Below the pieces are notes generated by a model. The model ran no database searches and was not told the origin of the DNA. It worked only from the letters and a program-made list of their open reading frames with translations. From Faecalicoccus sp. (GTDB taxonomy: Bacteria > Bacillota_I > Bacilli_A > Erysipelotrichales > Erysipelotrichaceae), in assembly GCA_017941505.1 (NCBI GenBank), contig JAGAWH010000176.1, positions 1 to 15,625 of the forward strand: a stretch of DNA of 15,625 nt, written 5' to 3'. Positions 6,301 to 14,549 of this stretch are shown piece by piece (the first letter of the stretch is position 1; the number at the start of each line of letters is the position of its first letter). The translations under genes and the position numbers were made by a program.

Positions 6301-7206
6301 TTATCGTCTTGTTTTTCCTGTCAAACGGACAGGAGAGGACAGAGTTCGGATTCGTTCCATAATACGCATAACCGGTATCTGATTATTCGCCTGCCGCTCC
6401 AGATTATATTGTCTTTCCAATTCAGAAAGTGAATAATTCGATGTAAAATATGTCTTTTTATTCTTTGACATTCTTTCATCCAAAACAGGTAAAAGTATTT
6501 CATCACGCGTCCATGCTGAGATAGCTTCTGCCCCGATATCATCGAGAAATAAGACATCCGCATGACGTAATTTGTTGAGCAGATCGGCACGATATTCATT
6601 ATCTTTCATGTTCATTCGAATATCAGCCATAAGCTGCGGAACCTTCACAAAAGAAACCCGCTTTCCCTTTTTGGCATAGTCATTGGCAATGCCAATCATC
6701 AAATAAGTCTTACCGACGCCCGGCTGCCCGTAAAGATAAATTCCTTTTTTATCATCTATGGATTGCGTAACCGCTACATATGCCTGCAGATATTCTCTGG
6801 ATTCATTAGAAAGATCAATAGAGCGGTAGTCAATTTGATATTCTGACTCGGAAAGGTGCGATACACGATAATTCTTTTCATGTGTCCTTTTCTGTGAGTA
6901 CAGGTCCAGATATCGGCAGTCAACATATTGTTCTTCAGGATATCCCGACTCATCGATCACAAGTGTCTTCAAGCGTCCTTCCATCGGCTGACGGCAATAT
7001 TCCAACCCCTGGCAGCCCTCGCATTTCTCCACCCGTTTGAGCCACTCATCCAATTGTTCCGCATTGGCCTCAATAAAGGATACAGGTAAGCCATACCGCC
7101 TGCAAAAGGACTGCACCAATGCGTTTTTCTTCAAAACTTCAATTTTCTGAAGGCGCAATTCCATCTGTTCCTCATTTAAAGGCCAGTTAAAATTCATATT
7201 CGGCAT
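6301..7206 (-). CDS. dnaI: Primosomal protein DnaI (helicase loader)
   Basis: AAA+ ATPase that loads the replicative helicase onto DNA during replication initiation and restart. The 301 residues show an N-terminal helicase-binding region with a putative zinc site (C62, C65, C71 and perhaps C97). This is followed by an AAA+ module with Walker A GQPGVGKT (160-167), Walker B VLFLDD (218-223), sensor-1 TSN (255-257) and an arginine-rich sensor-2-like segment near 281-287. Length and layout match DnaI of Bacillota rather than the shorter DnaC of enterobacteria. It is the last gene of the polA-mutM-coaE-dnaB-dnaI block and starts 1 base after the dnaB stop, with an AAAGGGG ribosome binding site inside dnaB. 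It works with the preceding DnaB protein, supporting both calls. Confidence 0.93.
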   Translation of the reverse strand: MPNMNFNWPLNEEQMELRLQKIEVLKKNALVQSFCRRYGLPVSFIEANAEQLDEWLKRVEKCEGCQGLEYCRQPMEGRLKTLVIDESGYPEEQYVDCRYLDLYSQKRTHEKNYRVSHLSESEYQIDYRSIDLSNESREYLQAYVAVTQSIDDKKGIYLYGQPGVGKTYLMIGIANDYAKKGKRVSFVKVPQLMADIRMNMKDNEYRADLLNKLRHADVLFLDDIGAEAISAWTRDEILLPVLDERMSKNKKTYFTSNYSLSELERQYNLERQANNQIPVMRIMERIRTLSSPVRLTGKTRR

Positions 7207-7207
7207 C

Positions 7208-8332
7208 TTATGACCCCTTTCTTTGCAGCTCTAAAGCTTTTTGTAGTAAATCTTCATCCGGCTCTGTCGAATCTGTAATGCTGTACCAGTCCGGTAATTC
7301 CGGTTCTTTCTTTTGACTTGTTTGTTGAATATTCTGTAACGCCTTTTCTTTGGAATCAATTTTTAAACGCATCCAGCTTGCGGCCACTTTTTCCACAAAA
7401 GAAGCATTGAGCCTTTGATTGGTTCGCTCTAATGAAAATTCAATTAGGACATTCACAACTTCCGGTTCGAGTTTATACTCCGTTACCAGCTTTTCTATTA
7501 AGCGCCTTTCCGGGGCTGCAACCGGCATTCCACCCTGTTTATAGGATAAAAATTGTACCGGGCTTAAGCTGTATGGGTCTTCTGAACTTACAGTCACTTT
7601 TTTGTTGGCAAAGACCAGCGACTTCAGCTTATCCTGATCAAAAACGCCCGTATGCGGATTGATGGAGCGCTGCACATATTTTTTCATCTCCATCGCATCG
7701 ATTCCATAAATAGTTGCTAACTCGGCAATCTTATTCAAATTATCTTTCGTTCTTAACCGCATTGGAAAAATGCGGTTCATTCCCTGTAAAAAGGTATCAA
7801 AGTCAAATGCTGCAGCCATCTTTTCATTACTATGATATGAATTCGAATAGGCTTCTTCCTTCCGGTCATTCCATGAATCCAAAATGCTGATATCAAACGG
7901 TTCACTAATCTCATGCATCGATTCCGGAATATCTACAGAAGTTAGGCAGCTCACTTTAATGCGGTCAAATTGATTCGAGCCAACTTCATTTAATAAGATA
8001 CGGCTGTATGTATCGTGTTCAAAGAAAGACTTTGCATCCAGCGGACAGTACAGGATAATAAGCCAATCACTTTTTATGCCATCATAATATGTTTTTGCCA
8101 AGCCATATTGCTCCAGCTTTTTGCGTGCCGCATCAAAGCGCGTACCGGTAAAACGGATATGCTGAATAAATGATTCCAAATCTTCACGCTTAGAGCTGCA
8201 GCTTCTTAAAATCATATATAGGATCAGCGCATCTTTTCCTAAAATCGGATAATAAAGACGCATTAAATCATCCATCCAGTCCACATTCCACAGCTTATCT
8301 TTTTTAATCTCAATATTTCCCTTAAGCTCCAT
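7208..8332 (-). CDS. dnaB: Replication initiation/membrane attachment protein DnaB (DnaD/DnaB family)
   Basis: Primosome protein (Bacillus-type DnaB, not the helicase) that acts with DnaD and DnaI to remodel origin DNA and recruit the helicase. Its 374 residues start with a winged-helix-like region (~20-110) and end with a DDBH2/DnaD-like helical domain. The latter holds the YKLEPEVVNVLIEF stretch and a following motif with Asn, Phe and Trp (NASFVEKVAASW). It is shorter than the B. subtilis protein (472). The start chosen is the ATG at 8332, giving MELKGN, because GGAGGA lies at 8341-8346. A reading from 8353 would add seven residues and lose that site. The start overlaps the coaE end by 11 bp. 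No membrane segment is visible. Family-level similarity is judged by context and C-terminal pattern. Confidence 0.87.
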   Translation of the reverse strand: MELKGNIEIKKDKLWNVDWMDDLMRLYYPILGKDALILYMILRSCSSKREDLESFIQHIRFTGTRFDAARKKLEQYGLAKTYYDGIKSDWLIILYCPLDAKSFFEHDTYSRILLNEVGSNQFDRIKVSCLTSVDIPESMHEISEPFDISILDSWNDRKEEAYSNSYHSNEKMAAAFDFDTFLQGMNRIFPMRLRTKDNLNKIAELATIYGIDAMEMKKYVQRSINPHTGVFDQDKLKSLVFANKKVTVSSEDPYSLSPVQFLSYKQGGMPVAAPERRLIEKLVTEYKLEPEVVNVLIEFSLERTNQRLNASFVEKVAASWMRLKIDSKEKALQNIQQTSQKKEPELPDWYSITDSTEPDEDLLQKALELQRKGS

Positions 8333-8924
8333 GCAGACTTTCCTCCATACCATCTAAAAGCTGCTGTCGTAACTGTTCGACCGTTCCGTTGTTGTATATC
8401 ACATAGCTGCTTTGAGCCATCTTTAATTCCGGTGAAAGCTGTGCATTCCATCTTGCGAGTGCTTCATCGGAAGAAATATTTCTTCCCTCTTCAAGTCTTT
8501 TCAGTGCTATTTCTCGATTAGAAACGACACACCATATCTCATCAAAATAAGATTGTGCTCCAATCTCAAAAAGCAGAGGCATCTCAACAAAAATTAAAGG
8601 GGCATTTTGTTTTGAAATCCAAATCTCCATCTCTTTAAAAATCAATGGATGTAAAATAGATTCCACTTTTTTCCGTACTATTTCATCATTGAAGATTACA
8701 GATGCCATTTTAGGCTTGTCTATTTCACCTTTATCATCCAAAAAATCAAACCCACCTGCAAGTAGAGCCGAATATCCCGCATGACCTTTTTTCAACAAAT
8801 CCCGATTGACCCTGTCACAATCCAGTACCGGATAGTATTCACGGATGATGGATGCTGCCATCGACTTTCCCGATCCCATCGAACCGGTAAGTCCGATTAC
8901 TTTCTTTTTTGACATTTTCGGCAT
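8322..8924 (-). CDS. coaE: Dephospho-CoA kinase
   Basis: Phosphorylates the 3'-hydroxyl of dephospho-CoA, the last step of coenzyme A synthesis. The 200-residue protein begins with a P-loop, GSMGSGKS (14-21), followed by the substrate-site segment LDCDRVNRDLL (D35, D37) and the lid/active-site stretch VEMPLLFE. These are all characteristic of CoaE, and length is normal. The start was set at the ATG at 8924 (MPKMSK) because AAAGGGGG ends 8 bases upstream. The frame is open further upstream to 8984, but that extension overlaps mutM and has no family character. The coaE start overlaps the mutM end by 28 bp, and its end overlaps dnaB by 11 bp, so translational coupling is likely. CoaE directly before dnaB is common in Bacillota. 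Confidence 0.95.
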   Translation of the reverse strand: MPKMSKKKVIGLTGSMGSGKSMAASIIREYYPVLDCDRVNRDLLKKGHAGYSALLAGGFDFLDDKGEIDKPKMASVIFNDEIVRKKVESILHPLIFKEMEIWISKQNAPLIFVEMPLLFEIGAQSYFDEIWCVVSNREIALKRLEEGRNISSDEALARWNAQLSPELKMAQSSYVIYNNGTVEQLRQQLLDGMEESLHGA

Positions 8925-9724
8925 ATATACGTCCCCCTTTGAGAAACCCGTGTCTTGATAATCGTAGTTCCGCATTCCGGACACTGTTTGTCCTCTTTGC
9001 CGTGAACACGAAGCTGGAGTTGAAAGCGTCCGGTAACTCCCAAAGAAGAAGTATAGGATCGAATGGTAGTTCCCCCGGCTTTCATGGCTCCCTGAATAAT
9101 TTTCTTGGCCCAGTAAACAATGGTATCACAATCTTTTTTTGATACCCTATAGGCTCTTGATCGCGGATCTAATTTTGAGCGAAATAAGATCTCATCCGCA
9201 TAAATATTACCAATCCCGGCTATAATTGACTGATCAAGCAGGCATGCCTTTATATTTCTTTGACTGAAATGAATTTGATGATATAAATACTCACCTGTTG
9301 CCTTTTCATCCAATACATCCAATCCGACATTTTTCAAACAGGACAGTGTACTTTTATTCTCTGTTTTAGGATACAGATACATCCTGCCAAATTTTCGGGT
9401 ATCCTCATAACATAAGTAACAATCTCCCAGAAAGAACACGGCATGGATATGTTTTAAATTTTCGGGATAATCTCGCATGATATAAAACTTTCCTTCCATG
9501 CGAAGATGTACAATCAAGTCATATTCATCAAGTTCAAAGCCCAGATATTTCCCAATACGATAAAAGTTTTGAAATGTCTGACCCTTTAGGGCATCACAAA
9601 AGATCGCTGGATCTGGGGTTTCAATCAGTTTGGGATAAAATATCTCTGCCTTTTCAATGGTAAGTCCCTTGATATTTCTCTCCAGTGTCGATAAGACAGT
9701 CTGGACTTCCGGTGCTTCCGGCAT
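8897..9724 (-). CDS. mutM: Formamidopyrimidine-DNA glycosylase (Fpg/MutM)
   Basis: Base-excision repair glycosylase and AP lyase that removes 8-oxoguanine and formamidopyrimidines from DNA. After removal of Met1 the catalytic Pro is P2, followed by E3 (PEAPEV). A conserved lysine is at K59, and the NIYADEILF helix-two-turn-helix segment is at 173-181. A C-terminal zinc finger uses C248, C251, C268 and C271, with the DNA-contacting Arg in QRGTYIC (R263). Length, 275 residues, is typical. Its ATG shares one base with the polA stop (TAATG), so the two genes are translationally coupled. Pairing with polA is functionally sensible, since Pol I fills repair gaps. The closely related Nei family is less likely because of the intact Fpg-type zinc finger. 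Confidence 0.96.
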   Translation of the reverse strand: MPEAPEVQTVLSTLERNIKGLTIEKAEIFYPKLIETPDPAIFCDALKGQTFQNFYRIGKYLGFELDEYDLIVHLRMEGKFYIMRDYPENLKHIHAVFFLGDCYLCYEDTRKFGRMYLYPKTENKSTLSCLKNVGLDVLDEKATGEYLYHQIHFSQRNIKACLLDQSIIAGIGNIYADEILFRSKLDPRSRAYRVSKKDCDTIVYWAKKIIQGAMKAGGTTIRSYTSSLGVTGRFQLQLRVHGKEDKQCPECGTTIIKTRVSQRGTYICRKCQKRK

Positions 9725-12303
9725 TATTTGGCCTCATACCAGCTCTTGCCGAAGTTGGCATCCGCTTTTAAAGGAACCTTTAATTTCATGGCATTTTCCA
9801 TAGCTTCCTTCACCAGGTTCATCATTAAATCTTTTTCATCTTCATAAACCATAAAGATTAATTCATCGTGAATCTGCAGAAGCATTTTTGATTTCACATT
9901 GGCTTCTTTCATCGCCTTATCACAGCGGATCATCGCAATTTTAATCAAATCGGCAGCGCTGCCCTGAATCGGTGCATTCATAGCCGCTCTTTCGCCAAAC
10001 TGGCGAGTTAAAAAGTTCTTATCGCGAATTTCCGGAATCTGCCGTCTTCTGTTGAATAAAGTGGTCACATATCCATTCTGACGGCACTGGTCAATTACTT
10101 TATCCATATACTCTTTAATATTGGAATAAGATTCATAATAAGCATCGATAAACTGCTTGGCCTGGGCTCTGGAAACACCCAGCTGTTCCGATAATCCGTG
10201 AGCGGACTGTCCGTAAATAATACCGAAGTTTACCGTCTTTGCACTACGGCGCATATCCGATGTCACTTCATCGGATGGTACCCCGAATATCAATGTTGCC
10301 GTACGGTTATGAATATCTACATCCTCATTGAAGGCTTCCACCATATGTTTTTCATCGGCCATGTGCGCTAACATTCTTAATTCGATTTGAGAATAATCGG
10401 CAGAAAGATAAAGAGTATTTTCCGGAGCTACAAAAGCCTTGCGGATTTCCCTTCCCGCTTCATCGCGAATGCTGATATTCTGTAAATTCGGTTCGCTGGA
10501 AGACAGACGACCGGTCTGGGTCATCGTCTGATTGAAGGTTGTATGAATTTTGCCATCCGGTTGAATATGCTTCTTTAATCCTTCAATATAAGTAGAACGA
10601 ATCTTGGCATATTTACGATATTCTAACAGGCAGTCGATAATCGGATGTTTGCCACGCATTTTTTCTAATACATCCGCTGAAGTGGAACGCTTCTTTCCCC
10701 CGCCGGAAAGATTTAACTCATCAAATAATACAGCTGCCAGCTGTTTTGGAGAATTAATATTGAATTCCATATTCGCATAGCGGTAAATCTGTGAAGATAA
10801 TTCCTCCAGCTTATCCTGAATGACAACACCCTGCTCGTTTAATATGTTTTCATCGATATCTATACCCTCTTTTTCCATCTCATATAAGATGGAAGTAAGA
10901 GGAAGCTCAATCTTTTGATACAGGTCCATCATTTCCTGATTTTTCAGCTCATTAAAAATTGATTCGATTTTAGTGCTTAGCTGTTCACACCAGGATGCAT
11001 ATACCGGGATCATTCTTTTCTTGGACCAGGCACCATCTTCTTTCGATTTCAATGATAAATCATGGATTGATTCCGGTAAACGGATTGACATAGCTTCTAC
11101 CAGAGCATCCGTATTGGTTGCCTGAGAATGAAGTAAGAAGCCGGCTAAATGAAGATCTTCTTTAAATTCCGCCTGTGGGAAGCCATAGCGGTCTAATATG
11201 TGAAGCATCATTTTGACATCCCATGTTCTTAAAGTCTTTTCATTTTTTAACATGGAAATAAAAGATGAATCCTCCAGAGCATCATTGGCCTCAATATAAT
11301 ATACGTTAGAATCTGCACTTGCGACAAAACCATAAAGCTTTGTCTGTAAAAAAGACTCATCCGAGCATACAGCCATCAATAATAAGTCCTTCGTATCCAT
11401 ATCCGGCCACTTTGTGACTTGAACAACATCTTTTTTCTTTTCCCGCTTCTTTTCATTTGTCATGAAGGAGCGCATTTCATACTTTCTAAAGAAGTCATTT
11501 ACGCCCGGATCCGTTCCGTCATAGGCAAGATCTTCCACTTGAATCGGCAGATCCATTTTTGTATAGATGGTAGCTAACTCCTTTGACATGATGGCTTTGT
11601 CATGGTCTTTTTCCAGCTTTTCTTTCAGCTTCCCTTTGATTTGCGAAATATTTTCATAAACATTTTCAACGGAGCCGTATTCGCTGATCAGACGAAGTGC
11701 CGTTTTTTCTCCGACACCGCCAACACCCGGGATATTGTCACTGGCATCTCCCATCAAACCCTTTAGGTCAATCATTTGAATTGGTTTTAATCCATTATAT
11801 TTTTCACCGAAACCTTCGGTATCCAGTACTTCCATTTCCGTGATACCTTTGCGCATCAACAATACATGAGTGGTATCGTCAATCAGCTGAAGAAGGTCTT
11901 TATCTCCGGTCAGAATTGTAGTCATGAGTTCCGGATGCGACTTAGCCATAGAACCGATAATATCATCGGCTTCAAAGCCTTCCTTTTCGTACCGTGTAAT
12001 TCCGGCTGCATCCAAATATTCACGGATGATAGGAAACTGGACAACCAATTCTTCATCCAATGGTTTTCTTGTTCCCTTATATGCTTCATACGCTTCATGG
12101 CGGAAGGTTGGCTTACCGGCATCCCATGCCACCATGATGGCATCCGGTTCAATTTTCTCAATTGCCTTATTTAACATCAATATAAATCCATATACGGCAT
12201 TGGTTGGTATGCCGTTGGAGGTAGTCATATTTCGAGAATTCAACGTTCCGTAATATGCTCTGAAAAGCATTGCGTTACCGTCAATCAAAAGTAATTTTTC
12301 CAT
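9724..12303 (-). CDS. polA: DNA polymerase I
   Basis: Repair and Okazaki-fragment-processing polymerase, 859 residues. Residues 1-290 form the 5' nuclease domain (LLIDGNAML, FEADDIIGS, LTGDKDLLQL and the Asp-rich GDASDNIPG loop), with acidic residues intact. The middle region (about 300-470) corresponds to the 3'-5' exonuclease, but the DxE motif is not seen and only scattered acidic residues remain, so proofreading is probably lost as in Bacillus Pol I. The polymerase domain holds motif A (SADYSQIELRM, D636), motif B (RRSAKTVNFGIIYG, ~685-698) and motif C (IHDE, 811-814). The start chosen is the ATG at 12303 (MEKLLLIDG), with a weak GGTGA site. Thirteen further codons upstream would begin with GTG inside the -10 region. 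It heads the five-gene replication/repair operon. Confidence 0.97.
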   Translation of the reverse strand: MEKLLLIDGNAMLFRAYYGTLNSRNMTTSNGIPTNAVYGFILMLNKAIEKIEPDAIMVAWDAGKPTFRHEAYEAYKGTRKPLDEELVVQFPIIREYLDAAGITRYEKEGFEADDIIGSMAKSHPELMTTILTGDKDLLQLIDDTTHVLLMRKGITEMEVLDTEGFGEKYNGLKPIQMIDLKGLMGDASDNIPGVGGVGEKTALRLISEYGSVENVYENISQIKGKLKEKLEKDHDKAIMSKELATIYTKMDLPIQVEDLAYDGTDPGVNDFFRKYEMRSFMTNEKKREKKKDVVQVTKWPDMDTKDLLLMAVCSDESFLQTKLYGFVASADSNVYYIEANDALEDSSFISMLKNEKTLRTWDVKMMLHILDRYGFPQAEFKEDLHLAGFLLHSQATNTDALVEAMSIRLPESIHDLSLKSKEDGAWSKKRMIPVYASWCEQLSTKIESIFNELKNQEMMDLYQKIELPLTSILYEMEKEGIDIDENILNEQGVVIQDKLEELSSQIYRYANMEFNINSPKQLAAVLFDELNLSGGGKKRSTSADVLEKMRGKHPIIDCLLEYRKYAKIRSTYIEGLKKHIQPDGKIHTTFNQTMTQTGRLSSSEPNLQNISIRDEAGREIRKAFVAPENTLYLSADYSQIELRMLAHMADEKHMVEAFNEDVDIHNRTATLIFGVPSDEVTSDMRRSAKTVNFGIIYGQSAHGLSEQLGVSRAQAKQFIDAYYESYSNIKEYMDKVIDQCRQNGYVTTLFNRRRQIPEIRDKNFLTRQFGERAAMNAPIQGSAADLIKIAMIRCDKAMKEANVKSKMLLQIHDELIFMVYEDEKDLMMNLVKEAMENAMKLKVPLKADANFGKSWYEAK

Positions 12304-12330
12304 TTTATTCACCGCATTTCTAATAGTAGT

Positions 12331-12339
12331 ATTGTAGCA
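12331..12339 (-). promoter_or_regulatory. Extended -10 promoter of the polA operon
   Basis: The minus strand reads TGC-TACAAT, an extended -10 element with a 5/6 hexamer. The -35 position falls inside the mreD terminator hairpin and shows no good match. The predicted leader before the polA ATG is about 20 bases. Confidence 0.55.
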
Positions 12340-12340
12340 C

Positions 12341-12370
12341 AAAAAAAGGAATGAGACCCCCTCTCATTCC
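12341..12370 (-). terminator. Rho-independent terminator of mreCD
   Basis: A perfect 9-bp stem (12370-12362 with 12356-12348 on the minus strand) around a loop of five G, followed by seven U (12347-12341). It begins 6 bases after the mreD stop codon and ends next to the polA extended -10. Confidence 0.94.
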
Positions 12371-12375
12371 CTAGA

Positions 12376-12903
12376 CTAAGCAGTTTGATTAATTTTTCGA
12401 TGTTCGCGAAGTGTGATCCAGCGATCCAGAAGCTCTTTTAAATAAATCAGGGCTAAAGCCGCAATACCGTTGATGATAAAGCTCTTCATTCCAAAATACA
12501 AAGCCCATTTTGAAAAAGAAACATTCATGCGTCCGCTTAGGGAAAACCAGATAAACGGAAGTACTTCTACTAACACCAGCATTCCTAAACACACAAGAAA
12601 CCTTTCGACAACATCTTTGCGAAACGGAATTAAGCCAACAAACCCTGTCAAAAAGGTGTATAGGATCATATGAATCGGTAAAGAATTAGTCATAAACAAA
12701 TCCGTGAGTAATCCACATGTCATACCAATCAGCATACGGTCCTGCATATCCATATCCATCACCACAAGAATCAGCATCAAAAAGCAGAGGTGAGGAACAT
12801 AGGAAAACTGCTGATATTGAAAATCGACCGGAAACGCAAAACAAATAAAATTATCTACAAAAGCAAGAGCTGCCAGAACAATTGCCCATACCCTTACTTT
12901 CAT
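12376..12903 (-). CDS. mreD: Rod shape-determining protein MreD
   Basis: Integral membrane component of the elongasome that guides lateral cell-wall synthesis with MreC, RodA and PBP2-type enzymes. The 175-residue protein is strongly hydrophobic with about five to six membrane helices (roughly 5-25, 33-50, 57-72, 77-95, 102-122, 135-158). It ends in a basic cytoplasmic tail. MreD sequences are poorly conserved, and the call rests mainly on length, topology and the 4-bp ATGA overlap with the preceding mreC. The overlap indicates translational coupling. A strong terminator follows. mreB, normally upstream of mreC, is not in this cluster. Confidence 0.88.
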   Translation of the reverse strand: MKVRVWAIVLAALAFVDNFICFAFPVDFQYQQFSYVPHLCFLMLILVVMDMDMQDRMLIGMTCGLLTDLFMTNSLPIHMILYTFLTGFVGLIPFRKDVVERFLVCLGMLVLVEVLPFIWFSLSGRMNVSFSKWALYFGMKSFIINGIAALALIYLKELLDRWITLREHRKINQTA

Positions 12904-13739
12904 GAACCCTTTTCCTCATTTCCGATAACAACACAATAGTTAAAGCTCATAATATTGGAAGCCGGTCGAACATATACGGTGGAAATAATCGCATCATCAT
13001 TCATTACAATTTCTGTTACCGTTCCTACATAAATTCCGCTTGGGTAATTACCACCTTTTCCGCTGGTAGCCACGCGCTGTCCGGATGTGACAGTCGCATC
13101 GTTATCAAATAAAGATACACAATACGCATTCCGTTCGGTATCGTAGGACTGCAGCACGCCTTCAATGGTCGTACCATCTTCTAAAGACATCTTTACAGCG
13201 ATATCATTGACAAGATCACCGCTGGTAAGTAAGCGTACCGTACTTGTATGAGAACCCGCCTTTTCAACCAGACCGATGGCCCCTTCACTGGTTGCCACCA
13301 GCATATTCTCAACAACGCCTTCTTTAGAACCGGCGGAAATGGTAATGGTCTGCATCCATGCGCTGCTGTTGCGGGAAAGAACCGCACAACTGATAATGTT
13401 GGCATCCGGAAGCGTACCTTTTAAATCAATGAGTTTTTCCAGTTCTTCATTTTTATTACGCTCTTCTTCGTACAGAGTTTGATAACTTCGCTGCTGGGCC
13501 AGCTGTTCATTCAGATATTTGGCATCATCGTGGGCATGCCATAAATTGGCCATATCCCTGAAAATGCTTCCCAGTGATTGTAAAGGATAATCAATTAAAC
13601 CATATTTAATATAAGTCCATGCCGTCTGCCCTGCATTTGAGATGGAACTTTGCCGAAGTCCCAGCATCAGACAGCTAAACAATAGCAAGCATATATTGAT
13701 TGTCAGCAGTTTGCGTTGAAATCGAGTGAATCTATTCAT
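12900..13739 (-). CDS. mreC: Rod shape-determining protein MreC
   Basis: Single-pass membrane protein that forms an extracytoplasmic scaffold for the elongation machinery. The 279 residues have a basic N-terminus, one membrane helix at about 11-28, a coiled-coil region around 66-106 (rich in E, Q, K, R), and a C-terminal beta-domain (115-275). The beta-domain carries the family patterns GSKEGV (137-142), a Val-Arg-Leu-Leu-Thr segment at 168-172 that echoes the family LLTD pattern, GQRVATSG (220-227) and YPSGIYVG (232-239). The ATG has a GGAGGAAG ribosome binding site only about 4 bases away. It is preceded by a near-consensus promoter overlapping the radC end and overlaps mreD by 4 bp. In Bacillus the order is radC-mreB-mreC-mreD; here mreB is missing between radC and mreC. 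Confidence 0.94.
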   Translation of the reverse strand: MNRFTRFQRKLLTINICLLLFSCLMLGLRQSSISNAGQTAWTYIKYGLIDYPLQSLGSIFRDMANLWHAHDDAKYLNEQLAQQRSYQTLYEEERNKNEELEKLIDLKGTLPDANIISCAVLSRNSSAWMQTITISAGSKEGVVENMLVATSEGAIGLVEKAGSHTSTVRLLTSGDLVNDIAVKMSLEDGTTIEGVLQSYDTERNAYCVSLFDNDATVTSGQRVATSGKGGNYPSGIYVGTVTEIVMNDDAIISTVYVRPASNIMSFNYCVVIGNEEKGS

Positions 13740-13761
13740 ACTTCCTCCAAATCTAAAGTTT

Positions 13762-13790
13762 ATTATATCTGTATTTTAGATGTGTTTCAA
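13762..13790 (-). promoter_or_regulatory. Near-consensus promoter of mreCD
   Basis: On the minus strand TTGAAA (13790-13785), a 17-base spacer and a perfect TATAAT (13767-13762). The -35 overlaps the radC stop codon (13789-13787). The predicted leader is only about 15 bases, and a 7-bp inverted repeat (13751-13757 and 13775-13781) flanks the -10. Confidence 0.75.
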
Positions 13791-14461
13791 TCCAGATATT
13801 CAGCCTGTCGGAAGGAAAAAGACTTGTTGTGTCCGACAATAATGTGATCTAAAAGAACAATACCCATCATTTTTGCGATTTTCTTTATTCTTTTTGTTGT
13901 GTCAATATCACTTTGAGATGGTGAAGGATCCCCGGAAGGGTGATTGTGAATCAAGATGACGGAATATGCGTTTTTTACAAAGGCTTCCTTAAATATGTCT
14001 CTTGGATGAATAGTGCTTTCATTTAATGTCCCTATAAATAAAGTACGATGAGATAAGATATTTCCCTTGGTATCTAGGAATACCGCAACAAAATGTTCAC
14101 GATCCAGCCAGCCGTATTCCATTTCAAACCATCCAATCAATTCTTCGGGATGAGTAATCCTTGTTCGATAGACCTGAGTGCGCAATGCTCTTTTACAAAG
14201 TTCGATACCGGATAATATTTTTAAAGCCCTGGCCTCACGAATCCCGGAAATCGATGTTAAATCCTCAACTTTCATACCGTAAAGATTTGCCAGATTATCG
14301 CTTTTATCCAGTAAATCCTGCGCAATATCAAACACCGATCGATTATGACTGCCTGACCCTAATAAAATTGCCACCAGTTCCAAATCACTTAAAACACCAA
14401 ATCCAAATCGAAGAGCTTTTTCACGTGGACGTGACTCCATGCTCATTTCCTGTATTTTCAT
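13787..14461 (-). CDS. radC: RadC-family JAB/MPN domain protein
   Basis: A 224-residue member of the RadC family. Despite its name its biochemical role is unsettled, and a general DNA repair function has been questioned. The N-terminal part (about 10-95) includes a helix-hairpin-helix-like stretch (LTSISGIREARALKI, 68-82). The C-terminal part is an MPN+/JAB domain with the full metal motif HNHPSGDPSPSQSD (H172, H174, S182, D185) and an upstream Glu near E148 in GTLNES, so metal binding should be intact. The ATG at 14461 has a GGAGGAAAG ribosome binding site. Its 5' region holds a short palindrome (14479-14493). In many Bacillota radC neighbours the mre genes, and that is kept here. No terminator separates it from mreCD, so read-through is possible. 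Confidence 0.93.
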   Translation of the reverse strand: MKIQEMSMESRPREKALRFGFGVLSDLELVAILLGSGSHNRSVFDIAQDLLDKSDNLANLYGMKVEDLTSISGIREARALKILSGIELCKRALRTQVYRTRITHPEELIGWFEMEYGWLDREHFVAVFLDTKGNILSHRTLFIGTLNESTIHPRDIFKEAFVKNAYSVILIHNHPSGDPSPSQSDIDTTKRIKKIAKMMGIVLLDHIIVGHNKSFSFRQAEYLD

Positions 14462-14478
14462 TTTAGCTTTCCTCCATT

Positions 14479-14493
14479 GTCAGAAAATCTGAC
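14479..14493. repeat. 15-bp palindrome upstream of radC
   Basis: GTCAGA, three bases, then TCTGAC: a perfect 6-bp inverted repeat about 5 bases before the radC ribosome binding site. It could be an operator or a small hairpin in the radC leader. No known regulator consensus was recognised. Confidence 0.35.
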
Positions 14494-14549
14494 TTCTCTA
14501 TAATTCTAAATACGTAAAATTTTTTTAAATGGAAATTTTTAATTTTCTC

